A stretch of 21,153 nucleotides of DNA, taken from the NCBI GenBank assembly GCA_030374735.1, contig JASCIV010000400.1, forward strand, positions 1 to 21,153, written 5' to 3'. The translations under genes and the position numbers were made by a program. The notes under the pieces are model-generated. The model searched no databases, was not told the origin of the DNA, and worked only from the letters and a program-made list of their open reading frames with translations. The first letter of the stretch is position 1. Every line of letters starts with the position of its first letter. Below are positions 1 through 7,577 of this stretch, piece by piece. This DNA comes from Gracilaria caudata. Taxonomy: Eukaryota; Rhodophyta; Florideophyceae; Gracilariales; Gracilariaceae.

Positions 1-45
<45 letters not shown>

Positions 46-83
46 CGGGGGGGGGGGGGGGGGGGGGGGGTGTGTGTGTGTGT
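1..83. repeat. (G)n homopolymer followed by (TG)n
   Basis: Positions 1-70 are all G except one C at 46, and are followed by a short TG dinucleotide run to about 83. A G run this long at the very start of a sequence is typical of no-signal base calls in two-colour sequencing chemistry or of a low-complexity contig end. A genuine microsatellite cannot be excluded. It carries no coding information. Confidence 0.9.
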
Positions 84-316
84 TTGGATCGGCGCGGCGG
101 GCGGCGGTGGGGACTGAAGAACATGTCCGTGTTTGATTTTGGGGCGTGTTTTGGCATTGCGCGTGGAGCGCGCGCTGGTTGTAAAATATCTGGTGCGCGC
201 CGTGCGCGGCTTCACCGGCGCCCCCGCCCCCACCGTTGGCGCAGCGCGTCGGGTTGGGCGTGTTCACCACCGACAGCACGCGGCGAGTGCGCGCGGTGTC
301 GCTCCGCGTCGGCGCC

Positions 317-1045
317 ATGTGGCCGCGTCTGTCACTATCGCGTCTCTCCCTGCCTCGTCGCTGCGCGCTGGCGCTGTGCACGCTACTGTACCCCAACGGC
401 AGCACCTCCACCACGCCCGTCAGCAGCACCATCTCGCCCGCGTGTTTCGTGGAGCCCAACCGTCGCTCGTGCGCGCTGTACAACAGCCGTCGCCAACGCG
501 CCGAGCACGTGCTCACCATTGCCAGCGCCATCCAGCCCGTCGAAACCGCCATCGCGCTACGCGCCGCGCGCGCCGCCATGCGCGCGTGCTCGCCCGCGCT
601 GCTGCGCGGCGAGGAGCGACGACTGCTGCGACACGTGCTCAAGGAGGGCGTGGCGCGCGGCGTGGCGTGCGCCGCGGGCGGCGGCGTGGCGTCGTACGCC
701 ATGCTACGCGTGGTGCTGGCGGTGATTCCGCTCGCGCCTAGCGCGCGGCTGACGCGCGCGTTGATGGGCGTGGTGGCGGCGGGCGCGGCGGCGGTGGAAT
801 TGGCATCGGTGCCGGACTTGACCACGATTGAGTTGTTGCTGATGAGCGATAGCGAGCTGGGCGGCTGCGGACGCGCGAGTATTGAGCGGTATGACCCGGG
901 CTTGCTGCTGCTGCAGACGCTGGAGCGCCATATGGTGCAGCTGGAGCGCGTGGCGGCGGCGGAGTTTGAGCTGCAGCCGTGCGCGGGCTGCGAGGCGGTG
1001 GACGGCGAGCCGCCGCCGCAGCAGCACCACCACCACGTGCGGTGA
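317..1045 (+). CDS. unrecognised GC-rich protein, possibly membrane-associated
   Basis: I do not recognise this 242-aa product. Several frames are open here because of the high GC, but this one shows coherent codon use: C-ending codons early (AAC, AGC, ACC, ATC) and GTG/GCG/CTG later. The first ATG in frame is at 317; the frame is open further upstream but only with TTG or GTG. Residues 116-140 and 146-165 are Ala/Gly/Val/Leu-rich and could form one or two membrane helices. A leucine-rich stretch at 196-201 is followed by an acidic and Cys-containing region, and the tail is Gln/His-rich. Another frame at about 133-260 also reads like coding sequence (a Leu/Val/Arg-rich helix). The true N-terminus may therefore lie in that frame, joined by an intron or a sequencing frameshift after the run at 136-144. 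The start is uncertain. Confidence 0.5.
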   Translation: MWPRLSLSRLSLPRRCALALCTLLYPNGSTSTTPVSSTISPACFVEPNRRSCALYNSRRQRAEHVLTIASAIQPVETAIALRAARAAMRACSPALLRGEERRLLRHVLKEGVARGVACAAGGGVASYAMLRVVLAVIPLAPSARLTRALMGVVAAGAAAVELASVPDLTTIELLLMSDSELGGCGRASIERYDPGLLLLQTLERHMVQLERVAAAEFELQPCAGCEAVDGEPPPQQHHHHVR

Positions 1046-1247
1046 CGTTATATCTCTTACACGCGCGCGTCGTGTCTGTACAAAAAGCAAATGTTTGTAA
1101 CACCACCACTGCTGCAATCGCATCTGCACCTCAAAAACGCACTGCATCATCATCATGTAAATCAACGCCTCCCTTTGAGCTCCGTCATCGCCGTGTCGCA
1201 CCGCCGCTCGCACCCAGCACCAGCAGCACAACACGCGTGTGCGCCAA

Positions 1248-2718
1248 ATGGCGTTTGTTCAGCACGCATCGCTGTGGCGCCACAGCGCGAGCACGCCTCG
1301 CGCCTCAGCGCCGCTGCGCCACAAGCGCTCTGCCTGCGCCGCGTGCGCCGCCGCAGCGCCGCGGCGCGTGGGCATTGCGGGCGCGGGCATCGGCGGCTTG
1401 GCCACCGCGCTGGCGCTGCTGCACACGCGCGCCACGCGCGTGCAGCACGTGCAGCTGTTCGAGCCGCGCGCGCCGCCGCCTTCGCCTTCGCAACAACGCG
1501 GCGCGCACGGCGCGGCGCTCAACGTGAACGGCGGCGCAGCGCTGCTGGCCAACGTCTACGGCGTGCCGGTGCAACGCATCGGCTGCGCGGTGGACAACGT
1601 GGTGGCGAGAGATGTGTCGGGCGATACGTTGTACGAGGTGGACGTGCCGCGCTTGGTGAGCGCTTCTGGCGCGGCGGCGAGCAACGCGCTGTCGATCGAC
1701 GGGCGTCACGCGTTCATGACGGTGATGCGCGACGAGTTACACGCGTTGCTTGTGCAACACATCCAACCGCACGTCACGTTGCACCGCGGCGAAGCGAACC
1801 GCGTCATAGACGTTTTTCAAAACGGCCGCCACGCGCACTTTGTGCTGAAAGACGGCTCGTTGTCCGAGCCATTCGACCTGCTGATCGGCGCGGACGGTGT
1901 GCGATCCACCGTACGCGCGCACGTGTGCGCGCAGCGCACGGCGCCCGTGTACAGCGGCATCCGCGTGCAGTGGGCCGTGGCCAAACACGCCGCGCAGCTG
2001 CCGCGCGGCGAGCTGCAGCAATGGTTTGGCGACGGCGCGTACGTGGTGCGTTTCGGTACGGGCTGTGAGCCGCACGCCACGCACGAGGTGATGGCGTGCT
2101 CGTTCCGACAGACGCGACGCGCGGCGCAGAACGAGATGTATCGACACGACGGCGCGTTGCGCGAGCGCTTTGCGCAGCGGCTGCACGCGGCGAGCATGCC
2201 GCGCGCGGTGGTGGATACTTTGCGGCGCAGTGAACGGCTCATTGAGACGGCGGTGTACCGACAGCCGCTGCCGTCGGCGTGGCACCGGGGAGCGTGCTGT
2301 CTCGTCGGCGACTCAGGTAAGCGTAAACACCAAAACAACAGCACACACGCACACACACAACAAACCTGCGCGAAAACTCACGCATCATCTTCTTTTGCAA
2401 CATGATGCGCCAGCACATGCCATGCCGCCGTATCTCGGGCAGGGCGCCAATCAGGCGGTGCAAGACGCGCACTGTCTCGCGCTCGCCATCGCCGCCATTG
2501 GCACGCAGCACGCGTCGCTTTCGGACGCGCTGCAGGCGTACGAGCGCACGAGACGCCTGCCGGTGCAGGCCATCTTGCAGGCGAGCCGCCTCACGTCGTT
2601 GCTGGAGATCCAGCACGGACAGCTGCAGTCCAGCGCGCGCAACAGCCTGTTTCGCGTGCTCGGCGCGGCCGGAATTCCCGGCACAACGCTGTTGCAAGCG
2701 GCCATTCCTCGCGTGTAG
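1248..2718 (+). CDS. FAD-dependent monooxygenase (PHBH/UbiH/zeaxanthin-epoxidase superfamily), two exons, probably organelle-targeted
   Basis: The exons are 1248-2316 and 2414-2718, giving a 457-aa protein. An FAD-linked aromatic or isoprenoid hydroxylase/epoxidase using NAD(P)H and O2 is the family role; the substrate cannot be read. Residues 42-50 hold the GxGxxG dinucleotide fold, with the ribose-binding Glu in LFEPR (72). GADGVRSTVR (214-223) is the DG motif. GDSAHAMPPYLGQG (354-367) is the GD/FAD motif, and it exists only when the intron is removed. Residues 1-40 are rich in Arg, Ser and Ala, have no acidic residue and begin MAFV, like a plastid transit peptide of a red alga or glaucophyte; a mitochondrial presequence is the alternative. 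The start is the first ATG; a GTG lies 9 nt upstream. The 3' exon overlaps an antisense ORF ending at 2451. The family call is solid. Zeaxanthin epoxidase versus another monooxygenase is open. Confidence 0.88.
2317..2413 (+). other. spliceosomal intron of the FAD monooxygenase gene
   Basis: A 97-nt intron with donor GTAAGC, pyrimidine-rich sequence near the 3' end and acceptor GCGCCAG. It is phase 1. Removing it joins GAC TCA G to CA CAT GCC ATG and so restores the conserved Asp-Ser-Ala-His-Ala-Met of the FAD motif. The unspliced frame stops at about 2405. Confidence 0.9.
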
Positions 2719-3974
2719 TCGCATTCATGATGAACAGCAACCACGTCCGCTATCGCACGTCTGTTATCTGCGAGCGGCCCCAGCACGCAGTCGTCTCGAA
2801 TAACGTCCTTCATCACCACGTACACCACATCATCAAACGAGCACAACACCGCGTTCACCACCATGCGCACCACCACCAGCGCCACCGCCACCATCGCCAC
2901 AGCGCCTTGCGCGACGCGGTTGGACACCACCACCCCCACCACCACGTCCGCTCTTTTCTCAAATGTTTGCCCCTTCACAAACGCCCACGGCGCCGAGCTT
3001 GAGTTCAGCACAACGTCCATTCGTCGCAGTTGCGCCACAAGAGCGTGTGCAAGCGCATCATGAGCTTCTCCAAAGCTCTCTTCTTCGTAAAACGCGCTTG
3101 TTGCGCCTATCACTGCCGATTGGAATGTGACACGCTTCTCGAATGACGCAATCGACCGCTGCAACGTACCCTCCACCACTCTGCGGAACACGCCCACTGT
3201 CTCATTCAGCTTGAGGTCCCATCGGAACGGCGCAACCTGCAACTCCCCCTGTCCGACTGTGCGAATCACTATGGACAGCTGCGCAGTCGAAACGTTGCCA
3301 CTCGCGCCCGATCTGATGCCAAATCGGTGCACGTTGTCATTGAGGTCTGTTTGCAACCAGAACGAGTCCCGTTCCGCCAGCGCAGAAGCTCCCGTGCCAG
3401 TGCCCTCCACCTGCATCAACGACACGCACTTGAGCACTGCCGCCGCCTTGTGAACGCCGCGCGTCGCCACAAAAAAGTCGTCACGACCAGCTCTCGCGTC
3501 CGCTTTACGGCGCGAGCTCTCACTCACCCCCAGTTTGGCGTCGAACGCCGTTGTGGCCGCAGTCACAGCAGTGAACACAGAAGTACCTGCGATGATGACA
3601 ACAAACTCAGCCACAATGAGCCCTGCGCCCACGGCGCAAGCTGTGAACAGAACGCCATAATGTCTTCTCCGTCGAGAGCTTCTAGCAGCATTGTGTGCAG
3701 ATTGTCGGCGAAGTTGCCGCGCGTCTGCAAAGCACAACGACGTGACTGGCTCGTGCAGAAAGCTCAGCGTGCGCACCCTGTGATACGTGATGTACCGCCA
3801 AAGGGCATCTGTTTGCAGAGAAAGCGTGGCGTACATCACGGCGTTGCAGATGTTTCCCAGCTCCACGAGGATAATGAGCGCCAACACTCCGTGGATCACG
3901 TCGTTGCATACGTTGTCCGTAGCAATGCGGTTGAACACAGAAGTTGTCCTCACCGAGAACGGGTCGAGCTGCAT
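2451..3974 (-). CDS. three-helix membrane protein, paralogue A
   Basis: A 507-codon ORF of unknown function, clearly homologous to the plus-strand protein at 5030-6490. Matching blocks are SVFNR near the N-terminus, a Trp/Asp-Arg-Tyr-Ile block after helix 1, AEFVVI in helix 2, VAPFRWDL, ALVAQLR, NSSSAPW and SNRVAQGA. Hydrophobic helices lie at about 26-48, 107-133 and 355-375. A loop of about 220 residues between helices 2 and 3 contains Asn-X-Ser/Thr sites and is probably extracellular or lumenal. I start at the ATG at 3974 because it aligns with the paralogue's start; upstream sequence is open to about 4121 and may join to the exon cassettes beyond. The last 89 codons (below 2719) are antisense to the FAD enzyme's second exon and have no counterpart in the paralogue, so the C-terminus is doubtful. 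Confidence 0.72.
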   Translation of the reverse strand: MQLDPFSVRTTSVFNRIATDNVCNDVIHGVLALIILVELGNICNAVMYATLSLQTDALWRYITYHRVRTLSFLHEPVTSLCFADARQLRRQSAHNAARSSRRRRHYGVLFTACAVGAGLIVAEFVVIIAGTSVFTAVTAATTAFDAKLGVSESSRRKADARAGRDDFFVATRGVHKAAAVLKCVSLMQVEGTGTGASALAERDSFWLQTDLNDNVHRFGIRSGASGNVSTAQLSIVIRTVGQGELQVAPFRWDLKLNETVGVFRRVVEGTLQRSIASFEKRVTFQSAVIGATSAFYEEESFGEAHDALAHALVAQLRRMDVVLNSSSAPWAFVKGQTFEKRADVVVGVVVSNRVAQGAVAMVAVALVVVRMVVNAVLCSFDDVVYVVMKDVIRDDCVLGPLADNRRAIADVVAVHHECDYTRGMAACNSVVPGIPAAPSTRNRLLRALDCSCPCWISSNDVRRLACKMACTGRRLVRSYACSASESDACCVPMAAMASARQCASCTA

Positions 3975-4121
3975 CACGTATGGGAATGAATCGAGAATAG
4001 AGCGATGCTGTGATAAGCTCGGTGTTACATGGCGTTTCTCGTTAACCCCTGTCCCCTGTATATCTTGCCCCTTTCCTTCCGAGTGCCAAGTCAAGACGTC
4101 TGCTAGTAGCAGTTGGATGGT

Positions 4122-4341
4122 CTACAGAAAATGAGGTTAGCATTGTTAAGAGCTTGCGATCTTCGTCCATGAAAACTGCAAACCCGTCCCCGACATTTTG
4201 TATGAAGGACAAGTACAGCACGGAAACTCTCAAGTAATCCTTGTTGTACAGGAATCCCCAACCGTGATACACCTTTTTGTGTGAGCACTTCTTCATTTCG
4301 ACCTCCTCGTTTTTGAGTTGACTGACTTCATCGCCTTCCAT
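4122..4341 (-). other. candidate exon plus intron in cassette copy A, upstream of paralogue A
   Basis: On the minus strand an ORF starts with ATG at 4341 (MEGDEVSQLK...) and continues through a charged segment and the aromatic stretch KKVYHGWGFLYNKDYL. About 50 nt later comes a good branch point and acceptor (TGCTAAC...TTTTCTGTAG, ending at 4122). Reading on from 4121 (TIQLLLADVLTWHSEG) is open and in frame with the membrane protein starting at 3974. Splicing could therefore add an N-terminal domain to that protein. No strong GT donor precedes the acceptor; GTCGGG and GTTTTC are the phase-compatible choices. The product is not recognised. Confidence 0.4.
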
Positions 4342-4352
4342 TTTCGATGCGT

Positions 4353-4404
4353 CTGGTGAACACATTAGCATTAGCCAGACCTAGCAAGCGTAAAGGATTA
4401 TTAC
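4353..4404 (-). other. candidate 52-nt intron, copy A
   Basis: Minus strand: donor CTTCTGCAG/GTAATA, branch-point-like TGGCTAATGCTAAT, acceptor TTCACCAG. It would join the exon of copy B (...HPLASA) in phase 1 to D-ASKMEGDEV of copy A with the frame kept open. Confidence 0.45.
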
Positions 4405-4512
4405 CTGCAGAAGCAAGTGGATGCGTCCTCTCCCTCTTTCTCGTCCCCAGTATATCTTGCCCCTTTCCTTCCGAGTGCCAAGTCAAGACGTCCGCTAGTA
4501 GCAGTTCGATGG

Positions 4513-4735
4513 TCTACAGGAAATGAGGTTAGCAGCGCTTGCGCTCTTTGTCCATGAAAACTGCAAACCCGTCCCCGACATTTTGTATGAAGTACAAGTA
4601 CCGACGGTACAGCACGGAATCTCTCAAGTAATCCTTGTTGTACAGGAATCCCCAACCGTGATACACCTTCTTGTGTGAGCACTTCTTCATTTCGACCTCC
4701 TCGTTTTTGAGTTGACTGACTTCATCGCCTTCCAT
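4513..4735 (-). other. candidate exon plus intron in cassette copy B
   Basis: Counterpart of 4122-4341. ATG at 4735 starts the same MEGDEVSQLK segment. Compared with copy A there is an in-frame three-residue insertion after DSVLY. The likely intron ends at 4514 (GCTGCTAAC...TTTCCTGTAG) and is seven bases shorter than in copy A. The following exon (TIELLLADVLTWHSEG...) is open through to the GTAATA donor at 4404. Keeping frame in the exon but not in the intron favours real, recently selected coding sequence. Confidence 0.4.
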
Positions 4736-4746
4736 TTTCGATGCGT

Positions 4747-4798
4747 CTGGTGAACACATTAGCATTAGCCAGAAATGGCCAGCGTAAAGGATTATTAC
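4747..4798 (-). other. candidate 52-nt intron, copy B
   Basis: The same donor (CTGCAG/GTAATA), branch region and acceptor (TTCACCAG) as the copy A intron, and the same length, with substitutions in the middle. Upstream of it on the minus strand a Lys/Glu/Arg-rich frame is open for about 25 codons without an ATG. Confidence 0.45.
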
Positions 4799-4854
4799 CT
4801 GCAGAAGCAAGTGGATGCGTCCCTCTCCCTCTTTCTCGCTCTCGCTCCTTTTTG

Positions 4855-5019
4855 ATGGACTTCAACTTTTCATTTGCCGAGTTGAAGGAAAGCTATCCAA
4901 GGGTGGTTTTGTTTCCGCAGGAAGCTCAACATATCATCAGCAGACTTCCTTCTCCATCACCTTGCAAACATCCCGCTCCTGAGCCCCAAGCCTCATATTC
5001 GTCGAGGAACACATTCTAA
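4855..5019 (+). CDS. small ORF just upstream of paralogue B
   Basis: A 54-codon ORF beginning MDFNFSFAELKESYP and ending 10 nt before the ATG of the membrane-protein gene. It is Pro/Ser-rich in its second half. It could be an upstream ORF that limits translation of the next gene, a 5' exon, or chance. No family is recognised. Confidence 0.22.
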   Translation: MDFNFSFAELKESYPRVVLFPQEAQHIISRLPSPSPCKHPAPEPQASYSSRNTF

Positions 5020-5029
5020 CCCTACAAGG

Positions 5030-6490
5030 ATGTTTTCTCCGCAAGGTGCCTCCGTCTTCAACCGCTTTGTCAGTGGCGATACGGAAAATGCAATCGTCGG
5101 AGGGCTTCTGATTCTGCTGTTCTTACTCTTTCTAAAAGACATTGTCAGGCTCGCCCTCTTTCCCTCAAATACTCTCAATAAGAGTGCCATGGACCGCTAC
5201 ATCATATTCTCACGCCTGTCATCAATGAGGGGTTTAGCCCGTCTCGTTCTGGGCCGTGAGTGGCCATCGCACATGATATCCAACTCTTCAACACGGCAAC
5301 CTCGCTCTTGCTTCGGACCTCGAACCCATCTTGCCGTAGAAGAATCCCGCGGGCCACAAACAGACGCAGAGCAAACCCCCAACAGCGCTGCCAAACCCCA
5401 GCTTGAGGTACCTCGCGTGAAATACAACTTCTCTAAACTTTTGTTGCCTGTCACGGCTCGTTTTGTGTTGCTGGCGGTCGAGTTCGTTGCCATCTATTTC
5501 GGTACCAACAGTCTGCATGATGTGAACGCTGGACCAGGCTTTGATTTGCGTCTGATTCTTCCTTCAGATTCAACCCCCAAGTTCTCTCCCGACCTCGAAA
5601 ACGCTTGCGATAATTTCCTTGGAAGAGCGCGAGCGGAAAGCAACACAGGAGAGCTGCTCCGTTGTGTTTCAACTTTCTCCTCTTTTACACCGCCGGCAGC
5701 TAGAGATGGTAATACATCCATCGCTCTAGTGTTTGACAGAGTTAGAAACGAGCTCGTTTTCCGCATTGTTCGGTCTTTAGAGGCCGGTATATCGAACTTT
5801 CGCGTACAAGTCATGATCAATTCGCTTAGTGGAGAAGTCTTCAGTATGGCACCGCTACGTCCGGATCTTCAGTTTGAGCAGAGCCTGCAAGTTTTCAAGT
5901 CGGTAGTGAGCAGCGCTGTGATTCAGTTAAATGACGAGTTTGCGGGAAATCTCACTTTGTTCCCGGAGGGTGACGAGTCGGAGGACCTGGCATCTGGGTT
6001 TGGCCCAACGTATTTTCTCTACTCCCAACAGCTGTTGAACAATGAAGTGCCTGCAGATGCGATGGCCAGCGCGCTCACTGCTCAGTTGCGTGCTCTGCCT
6101 TTGGGACGGAACTCATCCGGGGTGCCATGGTTTCATGCAGGCGAGTCTGAGTACAAAGAAAACAGAAGCGCGGTAATAGCTACAATCGAGCTGAATCGCA
6201 TTGCACACGGAGCACTGCTGATCACTGTTGCGGGGCTCTGGCTCGCTCGGATTTTGATGCAAAAATGGGTTGGGGGAGGCTTCGAAGAAGCGGGGTTGGT
6301 TGTGTGCCAGAGAGCTTTCGAAGATGAGAGTGTCCGCGAGAGCAGGGCGGACATGGACGGTGAATCGGGTGTGAGCCGACTGCGCGTTAGGCGCTTTGCA
6401 CTTGAGAGCACTGGTCACCTGGGGTACATACGCACTGATGATCGCCAGGTGGTGGTCTCTAGCTTCGAAGGGTGTGACGTAGTCATCTGA
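5030..6490 (+). CDS. three-helix membrane protein, paralogue B
   Basis: A 486-aa intronless protein of unknown function, homologous to the minus-strand ORF at 2451-3974 and transcribed away from it. Hydrophobic helices are at about 21-42, 137-158 and 389-409. The region between helices 1 and 2 (about 43-135) is basic and Ser/Pro-rich. The large loop of about 230 residues between helices 2 and 3 has Asn-X-Ser/Thr sites (228-230, 307-309 and 361-363) and is likely lumenal or extracellular. The tail of about 78 residues ends FEGCDVVI. The shared blocks SVFNR, MDRYI, VEFVAI, MAPLRPDL, LTAQLR, NSSGVPW and LNRIAHGA define the family. The ATG at 5030 aligns with the start chosen for the paralogue. 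Codons move from C-ending to G-ending along the gene, as in neighbours. A receptor, channel subunit or adhesion role would be guesswork. Confidence 0.85.
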   Translation: MFSPQGASVFNRFVSGDTENAIVGGLLILLFLLFLKDIVRLALFPSNTLNKSAMDRYIIFSRLSSMRGLARLVLGREWPSHMISNSSTRQPRSCFGPRTHLAVEESRGPQTDAEQTPNSAAKPQLEVPRVKYNFSKLLLPVTARFVLLAVEFVAIYFGTNSLHDVNAGPGFDLRLILPSDSTPKFSPDLENACDNFLGRARAESNTGELLRCVSTFSSFTPPAARDGNTSIALVFDRVRNELVFRIVRSLEAGISNFRVQVMINSLSGEVFSMAPLRPDLQFEQSLQVFKSVVSSAVIQLNDEFAGNLTLFPEGDESEDLASGFGPTYFLYSQQLLNNEVPADAMASALTAQLRALPLGRNSSGVPWFHAGESEYKENRSAVIATIELNRIAHGALLITVAGLWLARILMQKWVGGGFEEAGLVVCQRAFEDESVRESRADMDGESGVSRLRVRRFALESTGHLGYIRTDDRQVVVSSFEGCDVVI

Positions 6491-6504
6491 CGGTCTCCAA
6501 GGCT

Positions 6505-6570
6505 TGGTATCTGGGAGTGTGTGCGCGTGCACCTTGAAAGGCACAGCATTACCATGCCAACTGGGCATAG
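6505..6570. repeat. dispersed repeat, fragment R1
   Basis: It shares a core GAGTGTGTGCGC[G/C]TGCACCTT and a following CACAGCATT with 13868-13990. It begins about 15 nt after the stop of paralogue B. Confidence 0.6.
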
Positions 6571-7577
6571 CCAAGTCGCCGCGAGGTAACAGGGCTAGTA
6601 GCTTTGGGACACATCCGCCAACGTTCCACAGCAGCTTCCGGGGGAAGCCTCCCACAGCCCCAACTGACGTCACGACAGGAGAAGGTGAAGATGTCCGCGC
6701 TCATAATTGCCCCTTTCCAGCCCGATCTTGCTGACAGCGTTTGTGGGACGTCACTTACCATGCCAAGACTTCTTCCCGCCTACTGCCGTAGCTTTGTACA
6801 CGCAGAAGAGAAGCTGCCTCAACTTGGGACTATTTCTTACCGGCGTGTACGAAGGTGGCGTTTGCACAAAAAAGAACGCCAGTTCGACGGCACCCTTGGT
6901 AGGCAGGCGAGTTTGATTTCTTGTGCACGTGTAGATAAATCTTATCGTCTCACACAACAACGGCTTCCCGACGTCAAGCAGAAACACAGTGCAATGTTGG
7001 ATCTCCCTTTCACCCTCTCCTCTCGCTTCATCCGATGAGTGCTCAAACCTCAGAGGTTGCTGCGTAAGCAGTCTGCCATGTCCTCTTTCGTCCACTTTAC
7101 CAAATAATTCCCATCGACACGTCCCTGATCGATTGGTACAACCGTGATTCTCAGGTCGCCATCGATTATGCGTCGCACATCATCATGATGATGGCCCACC
7201 GAAATATCTAGTACATGTTACGGGCCAGTAGGCCATCTGTTGTATCCTCAGCACACTATTTCTGTATACTTGCAAGGTTACCCTTGGTAACTACAAAATC
7301 ACATGTTGTGTAACTACAGGTAATGTTCTTCGGCTTTGTCGCCTGGTCATCAGCAAAAGCCTTTCCGAACCCACTTCGCTGGCAGATGTTTTCGGAATTG
7401 GAGGCGCAAAGAAAGAGCCCTGTGATGACAAAGCCCTAAAATGCCTTAGCGGCCATCGGCCCGTTTTCAACAACAGTGTCTGTTGTAATCTCAAACACAC
7501 TCGTTACATAAGCATCTTGAGCATGTCTACCACAACAGTGATGGCCCCATCCATCAACTGTTCACTCGCCCTCCACA
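6571..7577. other. intergenic region, no gene seen
   Basis: Apart from R1 just before it, I see no convincing coding sequence here. It contains a perfect 16-bp palindrome at 7178-7193 (CATCATCATGATGATG) and a small GTTACC/GGTAAC hairpin at 7277-7291. The ATGs at 7523 and 7541 are out of frame with the next gene. The promoter of the 813-aa ORF should lie at its right end. Confidence 0.6.

Larger units (their letters stand above)
4058..4443. repeat. tandem cassette, copy A
   Basis: First copy of a direct tandem duplication of about 392 bp; the second copy starts at 4450. The copies are nearly identical, with scattered substitutions. Copy A lacks nine bases present in copy B near 4216 (equivalent to about 4600 in B), and has seven extra bases near 4150. 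The nine-base difference preserves a minus-strand reading frame, and the seven-base difference falls in a likely intron. Confidence 0.9.
4450..4845. repeat. tandem cassette, copy B
   Basis: Second copy of the duplication that begins at 4058. The right edge fades in a CT-rich stretch (about 4822-4847) that also occurs at the end of copy A, so recombination between such tracts could have created the duplication. The plus-strand paralogue gene starts about 190 bp beyond. Confidence 0.9.

Noticed and set aside
72..2100. Many long overlapping ORFs on both strands in the GC-rich block
   Set aside because: High GC removes stop codons. They are Arg/Ala/His-rich shadows of the genes at 317 and 1248.
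3127..3989. Plus-strand ORFs of 108 and 220 codons
   Set aside because: Antisense shadows of the membrane-protein gene, whose homology to 5030-6490 fixes the coding strand.
4030..4094. TTG-initiated extension of the minus-strand membrane ORF
   Set aside because: A TTG start is unlikely in a eukaryotic nuclear gene. The sequence is open but better explained as an exon continuing from the upstream cassette; the ATG at 3974 matches the paralogue.
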